DNA of 64,000 nucleotides from Batillaria attramentaria. Its lineage: Eukaryota; Mollusca; Gastropoda; Batillariidae. A model generated the notes under the pieces. That model had not been told where the DNA came from, made no database searches, and saw only the letters and a list, made by a program, of their open reading frames with translations. The stretch covers positions 1,565,001 to 1,629,000 of the forward strand of contig JACVVK020000001.1 of assembly GCA_018292915.2 (NCBI GenBank), read 5' to 3'. Shown here piece after piece: positions 51,602 through 64,000 of the stretch (its first letter is position 1; every line of letters starts with the position of its first letter). A program made the position numbers and the translations under genes.

Positions 51602-54286
51602 GTGCGAGTCCGGCCAATTGAGTTTGTATTTGCTGATTTATGTCATTTGGCCTTTTACTGACACGTTTTAAGCATCCCGCGCTCGTGAATGAATTTAAAA
51701 CCATTTGCAGACAGGACTGGTTTCGCCAGAAAGTCGTCTCACTAAGGAAAACTCGCCAACAGCATCGCTGAAAGTTGAGGAGGAAGGACAATTATCGTTT
51801 TCCAAAGAAAATCAACAAATTCTCTCAGCCGTTCCGTGTCAGCTGACTATCCACGTGTTGATTTTTGGCGCCCTGTCGCAAAGTGTGCCCTCCACGCGTT
51901 TACTTTGGTCGCGTGCTGGCGGCTCGTGCGATACCAGGTCGCGCGTCATCGTCAGTGCATGTCGCCACCTAGCGGCTGATTCTTGAGATCACTCGAGCGG
52001 ACTCGCGGACATTAAACGCACCATTGACGGCGTGTGAATGGTCGCCCGAGGCCTGTTGAACGTCTGGCGACGGCTTGAAGCCTCGTAGAACCCAATCGAG
52101 GAAGGGTGGGATGTGGGCATTGACAGGACCGAGTTTGCACAGCCATTTCCACTCGCGCACTCCCAGTGGGGCTATACCGGGAGGTGCTTGTATCGCATGT
52201 ACATAGAAAACTGGAAGGGGGCGGGGGGGGGTCTCAGAAGGCAGCCCGAAAAAACAATGTTAAAGTTCATCGACTTCTCATCAGATTGGTGAGTTTCGCG
52301 TCATCATCACCCCACAGGAATACTGGGGAAAGGTTATCTCAGAAGACACGTAAATGAGCACGATAATTTAGTTAAATCGTTGGCCCCTGTTTCCGACTAC
52401 AGGGACGAAGCCGTCCATTTCAAATCCCTCCAAGCAGAAAAAGGGCAACACAGGGTGATACAATTTTGCCCGGCGGTGTGAACAAGAGAGAGGGGGGGGG
52501 GGAGAGACAGGGTGTGTGTGTGTGGGGGGAGACTATTTTCATAACGTCACTCACCCGTATGGTCCCCCCCCCACTTCACCCCACCCCACCCCCACCCGGG
52601 TCCGTTCTCACTTCCTCCTTCTAGTTCTCCACCTGAATGAATCCGTAAGTCGTGTCAAGAAAGGAATGCTAGAGTTACAGCGGAAAAGGTTCTAGGTCGA
52701 ACATTACGTTACCGCTAAATACCTGTGTCACGCCATTCAGTTCTTAGCAACTGAGGGGCTGTCGTCTGCTTCTCCCCTTTCACCCGCGTAATTAAAATTT
52801 GTCTTGAGCACCTCTGTCACAGAAACAAACACGGCTTCACACAAAACTAAGGGAAAACATGTCATCGGGGAGGGGGTGCTAATTCCAAATAGCAGACTGC
52901 TGCTCCATCGAGCAGCTATCAAGAAAGGTAAGACCAATCTAAAGAGCTCTTCAGCTTTTGGAGGTACTGAAATCGAAAGGACTCTCAGAAGTCAGCCCTA
53001 CTGTGTTGACAGCCGATCAGATGGAACGAACGGTAGGAACTGTTGGTATTTTCACTGGAAGTGCTTTGGGGCTTGTTTGATTTCAGTCAGACGCGGGAAC
53101 TGCTAATGACTTCGTCCACACGATCAAGTGTTGTGTCGTCCTGTCAGCCCGTAATCGGTACGCGGTGTCTCAGTGGGTCGTAGCTTTCAAAGCTCGTCAG
53201 TGTTGTATTGCCGAAAAAGTGCAATTCTTTGGTTTGAAGTGTACAAAGGAAAATGAAATCTCACATTAAACAAGGGACCTGCCCCCAAGAAACTGCAGGC
53301 AGGGTGCAGGGCAAGGTTCACTGGCCGCTTTTGGTGCCTAAAAGGCTGTCGTTCCGACTATTACTATGATGAGCATTCGAAGTACGCTGACAGAACGAAA
53401 CATGACACACGTGCGTCAGCTGAGCGCAAAATTAATGTGTTCGAGCATGCGGTTATGTGTGCGCCGGCATGTCTTGACATTTTGCGTTATCAATTGTGGC
53501 CACTAGGTCCTTTTTTTTTCTTTTTCTTTTTTTTTTTTTTTTTTTTGGGGGGGGGGGGGTAAGATAATACACGTACAGTAAGCTGTGAGTGCAGAAAAAA
53601 AAAATAGGTAGGTGCGCGTGTGGTGGGGGCGGGGGGGGGGGAGTGAGGGGCCGTAGACCCCAAAGAGTGTACCCACATAAACCCACGACATTCTGAATGT
53701 GAACCTCGCCTGGTATTTTGTCTTTCCACGCCTACTGTGAAGTACTACATGGCGTTAGCGCTAATTAGCGGACCACTGTTGGGCCGACAAACAGTTCAGT
53801 CAGTCGGCGCCTTTGGTCTCAACTTACCTGTCGATTTCCAAGGGCGCGTTCAGGGATGAGGTGGTGCGAATCAGTGCAGCTTGACGACGAGTCGTGCGAC
53901 TTGGTCAGTGACCTGAAACTTATCTGTTGAACCAGCCTACGTCTTAGTCTAAGCTGAAAAGACGATACATGTACCCAGGAACGACGGACAGGATCTAATC
54001 ACTGGCGGGGTTGTTGTCGTCGCTTTTCACGTCCAATCATGGTATACACCTTGAACACTCTTTCCCGATTGTCTGCTGATCACCACATTTGTTCTTGCAT
54101 TAGTCTCTCAGGGTACAGGTATTCCCAGCATCTTTTGCTGTGATGAAAACGTACGAACGAGACCTTTGTTGCAGTGTGGCCGGCGTGAGCGAGTAATCAA
54201 ACGGTCGGTTTGGGGTCTTTCACATTTCATGGGTGGTTGAACGGACTGGAGTTTGTCCGTGCACGAGACATTTTGTTCACGTTGTA

Positions 54287-54590
54287 CAGGGCCTGCATGT
54301 AAAAGTCGGGGTTAGGGAGTTTAGCCCCGGGTTAGAGGCTAACCGCGACTGAACTAAACTAGCTCTATGGTTAAATTTTCTGTGTTGTTTTGTTTTGTTT
54401 TGTTTTAAATCAGAAAGCGGGGCCATTCCAGCAAGGTGCCTATGCCGTTATATGAGGATTTTTGTCTTTCTTCCTTCGCTCCCTTTTTTAAAATTTAATT
54501 TTGTTTTCAGTTGGGGTTTCTTTTGTCCTAGTCTGGGTTAGGCCTGTAGCCGTGGGTTAAATTAACCTTGAGTTTTACATACGGGCCCTG
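54287..54590. mobile_element. MITE-like element with terminal inverted repeats
   Basis: The ends are CAGGGCCTGCATGTAAAAGT and, reverse-complemented, CAGGGCCCGTATGTAAAACT: about 17 of 20 match. The 304-bp interior has repeated GGTTAGGG and GGTTAAA motifs and no open frame. No clear target duplication was found. Confidence 0.78.
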
Positions 54591-54650
54591 GACTTGCGTT
54601 CGCATGGGCCACGCATGCTCTCTCTCTCTCTCTCTCTCTCTTATCGCGCG

Positions 54651-54688
<38 letters not shown>

Positions 54689-55316
54689 ATAGAGAGAGAG
54701 AGAGAGAGAGTTATTGCAGTGGCTGTTTTTTGTGTCAAGTACTTTTTTTAAACTGAGTTCAAGCTGCTAGACTCCCCGGTGGGAAAAGTTGCCAGTCAAA
54801 CAAGATTAAGCCTAGAGGCGGACGACGCTTGTGCGGTAATTTTTTGCCCTCTTGAAGGCTCTACACTGAGCCAGTCTTGTCACGTTTCTGTATTTTCAGT
54901 TACTACTTGTACTGACGATCTCAGTTCAACACCATCATCACGGTATTTTTAGTCGGCCTTGGGTCTAATTTCAAAGCAAAGCGTGAGCGGAAATATGCAT
55001 GTGCATGCTTGAAAACAGTTCTTTTCAACTGAGCTGTCAAGACCGAAATATACATGCTAAAATAGCCGTGTATGTACCAAGGCCGCTCCACTGATGTATA
55101 ATACTTTGGTGCCGGCCGTCAGTGTGAACCCACAACCGGCGGCAGACCAAGAATCCAATTTACGGCCATACCTATCTCGAGTGCTCCGCCAGTTCGCTAG
55201 CCCTTTCCTTCATCAGTGGACAATGCTTCGCTAATTGGTGGCTGGTAAAGTGTCTAATGTTTCACTTAGTGAACCTTGGCCGGCGTGAAAAATACAAGCT
55301 TTTTGTCGGTCTCAGG

Positions 55317-55438
<122 letters not shown>

Positions 55439-55571
55439 CCAGTGTATGTGTGTGGTCGTTTTGGAAGCATGTTGCCTAATAGAAGTACACTGATGCGTCC
55501 TGTAAACCGTGACGTCTTTGTCCTTTCAGTTTTGTGGAGCTCGGACCATTCCATATAATTATGATTAGAGC

Positions 55572-55754
55572 AATGATGATAATGGGTATTACACAAGCGC
55601 TTTGCTGGCCAGTTTCACGACTCATAGCGCCGCGACTGTGACTGAAGTGAATCCAGCGCGCACGCTCACGTTAATCATGCGCATTCTCTCACACATACGA
55701 CATACTGTACGAAGGATCAGCTCAGCTATTTAAGTTTGGGACCTCAGAATTGCT
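55572..55754 (-). mobile_element. diverged SINE family B tail fragment
   Basis: Shares AGCGCCGCGACTG, the CACGCTCACG.TAATCA stretch, GCATTCTCTCACACA and CAGCTCAGCTATTTAA with the family B copies, but is clearly more diverged and headless. Confidence 0.7.
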
Positions 55755-56756
55755 TCAGTTTCAAGTTGTTTTGTTGTTGTTGTTTTTTCCCCCGAAATGG
55801 ACATCGCGACTGGAACGAAGTAGACCTAAGTGGTCGTACAACTGCTGTTGATGAAAATAGAGCTTACGTGATTAGTTCGAGTGGTTTACGGCGAAAGACT
55901 AACCCCGAGATGGTTCGATTGTTTGCGTAGCTACCGAACCTCCGGCTGTTCAGTGATACCACGGGCATTCAGACTCTTACCTCTACTGCTCTAGTCGCAT
56001 ACATTTCCTGCGACATTTTCTTTTTCTGGTAGGGTGACTAGTGACTTTTGTACCCCCTCAAAATTCTGTGCACTGACTTGTGAGAAAATGATGAGTAGGG
56101 CAGGTGAAATTGCTTGATGTTCAGAAGAATATCGTCTATTTTCAGACGTAAAGCACTCAAAATTAACTTACTGACTGAAAGTTTGCACTGGCGAGTGGTG
56201 TAAAGACTGTTAACTTATTACCATCCCGGCAGCCATTGAAAAGAAAAAAAGAAAGAAAAAGAAAAAACAAAAACAAAAACCTTCAACCAACCACATAAAC
56301 GAGGGGAGAATGAGAGGCAAACGAAGGGGGCGGAGTACATAAAGTGTGTACCAAGCACATGCAAGTGTCGGGCCATTGGCCTTGAGAATGACGTCCGCCC
56401 TCTACTGAGTCGAGCTCGGTCCAGTGCCAGTGTCCTGTGGTCGTCACTTCCGGATCGGCTGGGGGGGGGGGGGGAGGGGGCAATGACGTCACATCGGAGT
56501 GCTCTCAGCACGGTGATAAAAATCACCCCATTTTTCCGGAAACGTGTCATGTGGCACTGGACTTCAGCACACTCACAGCCCTCTTGTGGCGTGGTCTATC
56601 TTTAGTTGCATCGTGTTTACGGTGTTGACTGGTCACCGTTTATAGCTTCTTAAGTTTTTTCAAGCACCCCGACTGTACCGCCCAATGCTTATGTGTCTCG
56701 ATCAGTGACGAAACTAGGCTCACGGTTGCCGCGGCATGGACAATCTCTGTGTGTGC

Positions 56757-56900
<144 letters not shown>

Positions 56901-57589
56901 CTCCTCAGTAACTGATATCCTGCAGACATGTACCGGCAGCAATAGGAAATATGTCCTTCAAGCCAGCGGTTGTTGATATGTAACTGAGCTTTGAGGAGAG
57001 GAAAGTCTCTCGGACCTGGAGGCCTTCAGCAATAGTAATGGCAATCTTGGTATTCCTCAGCAACTGTGATTTTCTCATGCGTTTACAACTGTAACTATAA
57101 TTAGCCTCCAGACAATAGAAGTTAGACTACATTCTTGTTTTTGTTGTTGTTGTTGTTGTTGTTGTTGGGTTGTTGTTGTTTTGTTGTTTTTTTTGTTTGT
57201 TTTTTTTTTGTTTTTTGTTTTTTTTTTGGGGGGGGGGGGGAATGACCCCTGTCAGTCCCGTCTCAGTGCGTGTCTGCCCATCTTTAGACATTGGTTTAAA
57301 CATGGTTTTATTTCCACTGATCTTGCACAAGACAATATTGAATCTTTAGACATTGACTTTAAACTTTAGATTCAATAGTTGGTTGATTGATTGTTCATTT
57401 GAGGGCATGGCGCCCCTTTCCCAACTTTAATGGATGACTGATATCAATACCAAGGAAATGAGGGGGAAAACACCTTGGGGGGGGGAGGGGGGTGTCTACC
57501 GGGAGTCGAAGTCACTGTCGACCCAAGTGCTACCAGCAGCTGTACCAGCTCGGATGTCAGTAACAGAAACCCCTCGACACGAACAACTC

Positions 57590-57858
57590 CAGGGCCCATA
57601 TGTAAAACTCGAGGCTAATTAACCCACGGCTACGGGCCTAACCCAGACTAGGACAAAATTAAATTTTAAAAAGGGAGCGAAGAAAGAAAGACAAAAATCC
57701 TTCTGTAACGGCATAGGCACCTTGCTGGAATGGACCCGCTTCCTGATTTAAAACAAATAACAACAGAAAATTTAACCCTAGAGCTAGTTTAGTTCGAGGT
57801 TAGACTCTAACCTGGGGCTAAACTCCCTAGCCCGGAAGGCTTTTACATGCGGGTCCAG
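57590..57858. mobile_element. second MITE-like copy, opposite orientation
   Basis: Reverse complement of the 54287-54590 element over nearly its whole length (shared ACGGCTACGGGCCTAACCCA, GCATAGGCACCTTGCTGGAA). One end is intact (CAGGGCCCATATGTAAAACTC) and the other partly decayed (TTTTACATGCGGGTCCAG). Confidence 0.8.
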
Positions 57859-58444
57859 AGCACTTCCAGCGTCAAGCTGCATTTACCCGGCCGGGCCACT
57901 TCACGCGTACGCCGGCATAAAGTGCCCGGGTCGGTGCAGTTTTATAGCCGAGAACATTCCAGCTCTCAAACGGTCGACCAGGGAACTATAGCAGTTCCAT
58001 TGCACCGAGGACTGTATAACTGGATCTGTCGTGTAACAGATCCATCACAGCCAAGGATACATCAGTTGAGAGGTCCCCCTAGTCTGACTGAACTGGATCG
58101 TGTTCAGCTGGACCGGCTGTTCTCACACGACAGCTCCCCCCTCCCCCACTCGCAACAAAAACAAACACAAACAAACAAAACTTTTTTAAAAAACGGAAAC
58201 AAACAACCTGTCTGTTAGGGACGTCTCCAATCACGCTTGTGGCGGGGACGCCTAAACCCTGTAGTTTACCTAGCTACGTACCTCTCAGCTAGAGGCGCCC
58301 AGGAGTAACTGGGATGGCGAGCTCATCTCTCATGTTGCATCGATTACGACAGACGATTACGCGTCCCAAAGTGCCGCACGAAAAGGTCTCAGCAGAGTTT
58401 TATTCCGTCCGTCATAAACATCTTAAATTCCCTGAGGTAGAAAG

Positions 58445-58446
<2 letters not shown>

Positions 58447-58518
<72 letters not shown>

Positions 58519-58540
58519 CGGTGTGTGTGTGTGTGTGCGC
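58447..58540. repeat. (GT)n microsatellite
   Basis: About 45 units with a CCG interruption near 58517. Confidence 0.95.
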
Positions 58541-60741
58541 GCGCACCGTATCTGTCACTATAAATATAATTATGTCACCTCATCTCCCGTTTTTCATGTG
58601 GTGGTACTTCCAGCCTCAGCAGCTACTCTGCACTAAAACTGTCAGCGAACAAAGCCATTAGTTAACCGAACTGACCGTCGCAAGCTTTCAAGCACAAGTC
58701 ATCAGTTTTCAAGTTGTTTATATAAATTATTATCCTTGTTTCAGTGTTGTTGCTGTTGTTGTTGTTTCTATAACTGCCGAAATGTCCGATACCTCATCAT
58801 CATCACCACCATCATCATATCATGTTTTTGACCACTGTTGATTTGCTTGTGAGTAACGAAGAATGCTGTCGTGGGCGAATTTGAGCTGGACACAATTCAG
58901 ACTACGGGACATAACCCGCACAATGTTAAATAATGAAGTGCGTGGATAGTACCCCTTATCCACGGCGCGCATCCGTTCTGTACAGACTCGTAAACGGCTC
59001 GGGGGATCACTGACAATCCCGGAGTTAGTTCACTGCCAAAGCCCCTTTTTGTCAAAAAAAAAAAAAAAAAGTACACAACCAGTGACAGTCAGAAAAATCT
59101 AAATGCCAGCAATCGCCAGAAAAAGTCTGTGTCATGGCTCGAGTCCTCAAGTTTGACTGATGCCGCGGACTCATTGAGTCACGGTAAACTGAAAGAATAC
59201 AAGATACGGGGAAAAAATTAATACTTGAAATAAGTCAACAAAGCGTGTGTTTGAAGACTGTCGTTGGTCCCGGAGTACACGAGATATACACTTTGGTTAA
59301 ATTGTCTAATCCGCTACTGAACTGAGCTTTTGGGCCGGGGTTATTTTTGTTTTGTCAGTTCAGTGCCGGTCAGTCATCAGTTGTTTTGTTTTTGTTCTTT
59401 TTCTTTTTTTAACACATAAGCAAACATCCCGTCGGTTTATGCACTATGGAACTTTCTCTGTCTGGCAAACGTGTTCATGGATCTGACCGGACTGTCTTCT
59501 GAACCACTGAAAACCAAAACAGGCAGGCATTCAGTATTACTGACTGACCGGCTGCTCCTGCCGCAGTCTTCTGACCGCATTCCTAACTCGAGCCATAAAC
59601 TGTTGGCGCGCTTTTCGATCTGACAAAAGAGACAGTGGCGAGCCTCACCACGGTTCGAGCCGCTAGGGCACACAACGACAGACACGGCTGTAGGGCAGGT
59701 GTGACATTTCCCATCTGCCCTCAGCCGGCTGGGGAACACGAGGCGACGCTTGGTCGACACTGACTCGAGCACATCCGTCACAGTCAGTTGTACACGCCGA
59801 CTACACAGTACACACACACACGCGCGTGCTGCATCATCGACCTGCTTCTTGGGGCTTGACTCAGTGTACAACAAAGAGTCAACACTGACCATCCCGGGCT
59901 GTCGGCCACGCTGATCGGAAACTGACGCAGCGCGCACTACCATGACTGACTCGCCATCTGCTGTTCGGAGAGAAACTCCCTCAGGTAAACAACACTTAAA
60001 ACTATGAAACTGAACTCAAGTCTTAATTAAGCCCTTAAAAAACGAGAATAGTGGATTATCAAAAATCTGAGACGGCGGAAATCACGGCCGGTCGAAAGCT
60101 CGACCCACGTTGACTGGTTTGACAGCAGCTGCTGGCTGATCTGATACAACGTGGTGCGATTCGGTTCGTGCACATTTTCCAGCGATCAGTGGGCTCAGTT
60201 CTTATCAGTCATAGGCGGACTGATCACGGTAACTTGACCCGAGTGATTTGACTTGACTTTCAGGAAACATTGAACCACAGCATACCGCGCGCGTTGGAAT
60301 CCTTATCGCTGCGTGTACCGCTTTTGATGTGTTTACCACATCCACCTACTTATCAACGAACTAAACGTGTTCCTGGGTGGCTAAGTAAAAGGCACCAGCT
60401 TCGTACATGTGGGTTGGGTAATTATGTCTGCACTGACATGCGGTTAGGGTGACAAGACTGAGTCAGTTGGTCCTGGGGGAAAGGCCGGGAGAGGGGGGGG
60501 GGGGGGGTCCGGGACAAATTGGCGTCAATCATTATAATTATCCGTCTCATAATCTGATTTGATCGTATACTTGTACTACTTACTTGAAAACCGATTCAGT
60601 TCTAAGACAGACGGGTATATTGTGTATGTCCTGTGTATGGGACACATGTACGTGTATCTGGGGGGAAAAATGACATATATATCCACTGGTTATTGTGATT
60701 TACAATTTTACTGATGGGTAAGCTGTCACTTTTAGGACCAG

Positions 60742-60914
60742 GGGAGCCGGGGTGGCCGAATGGTAGAGCGTTGGACTTCTAATGCTCGGGTCGTGAGTTC
60801 GTATCCCGGCTGGGCCAAATATTTGTGCTGGCTTTTTCATCGTTGCCCCGTCTTTTATATCACCCGTATGTGGTGGAAAAGGACGTTAAACCCCCAAACA
60901 CCCACCCATCCACC
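60742..60914 (+). mobile_element. tRNA-derived SINE family A with target-site duplication
   Basis: Intact head and tail of family A with a perfect 15-bp duplication CACTTTTAGGACCAG at 60727-60741 and 60915-60929. The tail is CCCAAACACCCACCCATCCA. Confidence 0.9.
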
Positions 60915-61336
60915 CACTTTTAGGACCAGTGCAGTACTACATGAATAGTGATCCAAGAATGGGCCTTCTCAATATTATCAGCCGGTGCAAATTTAAACTC
61001 CGTAGAGATCTCAGCCCATTGTCTTTGCAAATGGGACGCCGCGACTGAGTTTCGGCAATTACTGACCGAATCGCCAAAACTAATACACATACTGCGCAGG
61101 TAGTGTACTAAGATCATGCTGTGTATGCCTTTCTGACGGAAATGGTTGTCTCAGTGTTTTTGTTGGGGAATAGATAATAGTGTGTGTACCGTGCATCATC
61201 AGCTTCAGGGGTTTTTTTTGTTTGTTTTTTTTACGTGACATTTCCGGTGGGCCGTGTACGAGCGCTTGGCGGGTCAGACGCAAAGCAAACAGATCAGTGC
61301 ATACAATTTAGTACATTTTGATTATGCAAGGTGTGT

Positions 61337-61339
<3 letters not shown>

Positions 61340-61387
<48 letters not shown>
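61340..61387. repeat. (GT)n microsatellite
   Basis: About 24 units. A shorter (GT)n is at 63652-63680. Confidence 0.95.
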
Positions 61388-61391
<4 letters not shown>

Positions 61392-63786
61392 GGTCACTAG
61401 GAAAACCATATAGATCTTTTTTTTTTATTTCACCTCATTTAATATAATTAATTCTGTTGTGTTTTATCGCTCTCGTAATCTGTTGTGCATTGCACTGCCC
61501 ACGCGTCGGAAGAAAAACTCAGTTGTCATTTAAGACATAACAATAAAGTTTATTTGATTTCATTGATTTAATTTTGAAAACGGGCCACGAACGAACTACA
61601 GTTGCAAATTGCAGCCCGGTTTCCCCGGTACGTCTTTCTTTCTTCTTTCTTTCTTTCTTCGCGCTTTTTCTACCACACATGAGGGTGTTTGATAAAAACT
61701 CTTCATGAATTTCATAAAGCCAATGTGCAGTTTTTTCGCAGCAGTATCCCCCTCCCCCCCCCCCCCCCGTTACCCCCGCTTCAGAAGCCCAGAGGTGTAC
61801 CCCCACTTTTATTTCTCACTCCGACTCTGATTTGTTGTGAAAAGAACACTGACAACGCTGATGTTTTATTCGTTTGCCCTTCCTCTCACTACCGCATGCG
61901 ACAGTAAACTGCGAGTGTCAAACATTTCCAGCTTTGCTGACAATGGGAGTGTTCAGGCTGCAAGTCCTGTTTATACGACAGATTTGCATAACTTGAGCAG
62001 AGCGTGCATCGTAGCTGGGCGGAGGTATAGACCGGACCTAACCGACCCCAGTCACGTGGCTAAAATATTTATCATTGGCTTGGTTCCCGAGTTAAGACCG
62101 GACCCCCACCCCCTACCCCACCCCATCACCGCCCCTCACTGCAAAAAGAGGGGGAGGAAAAAATTTTTATAAGACCGGTTCCTGGTGGCAGATGCTTCAG
62201 CAAAGCTGTCCTGTTGAAAGTTGTTTGTTTGGATGACTGAGGAGGGGGTTGTTATAGCTTGCTTGTTTGTTTGTTTGTTTTGTTAGGGGAAGGGTGGGGG
62301 TGTTTCTTGGGGTATTTTTGGTGGTGGTGGTGTGTGAATTCACGTTATTTAGTGTCTGTGCAACGCGGAACGGAAGCCGGAAGACTGACTTGAAAAATGT
62401 CACGTTTGCAGTTGAAAAGCACGGTAATTTCAGCGACGGTTTTCAGTTCAGTTATGATTATGAACATAATCATATTCAGTTAAGCATCAGTTTCACGCAG
62501 TTGCGTTCGGCGTCTAGTACTTGGCTGGGTCGTGGTGGCCACACAAAAATAAGTGTGGGGTTCGAGCGCTACCTATGCCTGCAGCGATCATCTTTCCGTT
62601 TACGACATAAGTTATGAAGATTAATCTGTGCAAACCGAAAGCCGGCGGCGATAAAACGCACACGAGTTGCCTGTGATCTGCTTTTTCAACTCACACACTT
62701 CATTGTCAGCTGATTTCACGTGTGTATATTCGTTCTCTTTATCACCCTACCAATGTTCCCGATTACGCACAGGTGTGCGTATTTGTGCGCACAAAACTCT
62801 TAAATTGACGCACACATTTGAGAACAGCGCGTCACACGGGACGCACGTTTTTGGTCTCAGTCTCATAATGTGCTATTTGGTAAGCATGCGGGTTCCTCGC
62901 CTTGCCGATTCGCTAATCGCTGTGGCTGACACGCTACAATTCACATGCATCTTTCCTACTTGAATGCTTTTGTAAACAACAACAACAAGTGGTTTTCACT
63001 TTCAGACTTTTTGTACCAAAAGACCCATGGCCCCGTTAAAAATTTACAAAATGACCCTCAAAAATATTGAGAGAGGGTCCCAGGGACCGTTGTATTTTCG
63101 ACTCACAGGGAACACTGCCCACTATGCGCCACGATATTTATTGTTTTGTTCTAACCTGAAATTCCGTTCTTTACAGAATCGTTCAAGTTTATACGATACA
63201 GTATCAGTTTCTGCTCACCCAGTCAGCCCGGTGATGGTTTATCGTAAACACGACAAAAATATTATAGGCTACTGCGTAAACGTTTTATGCTCCATTGTTA
63301 TTCTCTGCTGCATACCTCTAGGCTATAATTATGCGCTGCACGACTCACACAAATACAGTATGAAAGTTAAACAGCCCATGATGTGTAGAGTGTATAATAT
63401 GTGCTGTGCAGTGCAACGTAAATTGAAATGCTTTATGGGAAGGCACGATCATTACAATATCATGGGGCAAATACGGCGGTGAGTCATATCGGCACGTTGT
63501 TTACGCCTGGGCTTTTAAAAAAAACAAACTATTATTTTGTCGGTACACGTATACATCGGGCGGTCAGGCAGACTAAAATGACAAAAGCCAGCTGTCGCTT
63601 GATACTGGCGCCTGAAAATGCGACTCACTGATAAACTTGTATTATTTCCACTTTGTGTGTGTGTGTGTGTGTGTGTGTGTATGCCAGTCTTGCGTTTGAG
63701 AGATTCAACTGAAAAATAAACGACGAAACCCGGTGCTTCTGTTCGACACTGACAGGCACGGTAATTACGATATTGGTGATTATTAC

Positions 63787-63935
63787 TGCGTCCTTTTCCA
63801 CCACATACGGGTGATATCAAAGACGGGGCAACGATGAAAAAGCCAGCACAAATATTTGGGCCCAGCCGGGATACGACCTCACGACCCGAGCATTAGAAGT
63901 CCAACGCTCTACCATTCGACCACCCCGGCTCCCCT
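63787..63935 (-). mobile_element. SINE family A copy, 3' tail truncated
   Basis: Reverse-oriented copy with tRNA-like head (complement of TGGTAGAGCGTTGG at about 63903-63917) but lacking the (CCCA)n tail. Confidence 0.82.
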
Positions 63936-64000
63936 ATACGAGCGTGAAGTGCTATGGCTGTACGTGTACGTTGATGACCAATGTATGCTATACATACACT

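Noticed and set aside
52804..53106. 100-codon frame on the + strand
   Set aside because: No family resemblance and no supporting context. It is within the length expected by chance in this GC range.
63027..63482. 151-codon frame on the + strand
   Set aside because: No recognisable domain, no splice context or neighbouring exon, and a composition like translated intergenic DNA. Not reported as a gene.

Overview
This is a piece of a metazoan nuclear genome: long introns, GT-AG splice sites, tRNA-derived SINEs with target-site duplications, relics of a LINE 3' end, and very many CA/GT and poly(G)/poly(C) tracts. The repeat style (short-tailed tRNA SINEs with a CCCA tail, dense microsatellites) and the protein families suggest a mollusc, most likely a marine gastropod. 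That taxonomic call is inference. No bacterial or viral genes were seen.

Three protein-coding genes can be assembled by joining in-frame exons at consensus splice sites. (1) A FAM184A-like coiled-coil protein on the + strand, 19 coding exons from 3152 to 35372, 1103 residues. (2) A two-exon rhodopsin-class GPCR on the - strand (17909 down to 13242, 431 residues), lying entirely inside the 18.7-kb intron 9 of gene 1. It looks most like FMRFamide-type neuropeptide receptors and lacks several canonical class A residues. (3) A large ANTP-class (NKL-like) homeobox gene on the - strand, five coding exons from 45968 down to 39724, 887 residues, with the homeodomain split by an intron between positions 44 and 45. 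Genes 1 and 3 converge: their stop codons are about 4.3 kb apart and their candidate poly(A) signals less than 0.4 to 1.1 kb apart. I see no functional link between the three genes beyond position.

Layout: 1-3151, upstream flank with two foldback (inverted-repeat) elements; 3152-10422, FAM184A-like exons 1-9; 10423-29145, intron 9 with the nested GPCR, tandem repeats and large CA/GT arrays; 29146-35372, exons 10-19; 35373-39723, 3'UTRs and the convergent intergenic zone; 39724-45968, homeobox gene; 45969-64000, gene-poor upstream flank with SINEs, a LINE relic, an inverted pair of MITE-like elements and microsatellites.

I did not find a clearly new biological system. The points most worth following are the non-canonical nested GPCR, the unusual homeobox protein, the 430-bp near-perfect palindrome at the left edge, the inverted MITE pair near 54-58 kb, and the recurrent one-way C(n)A(n) homopolymer junctions.
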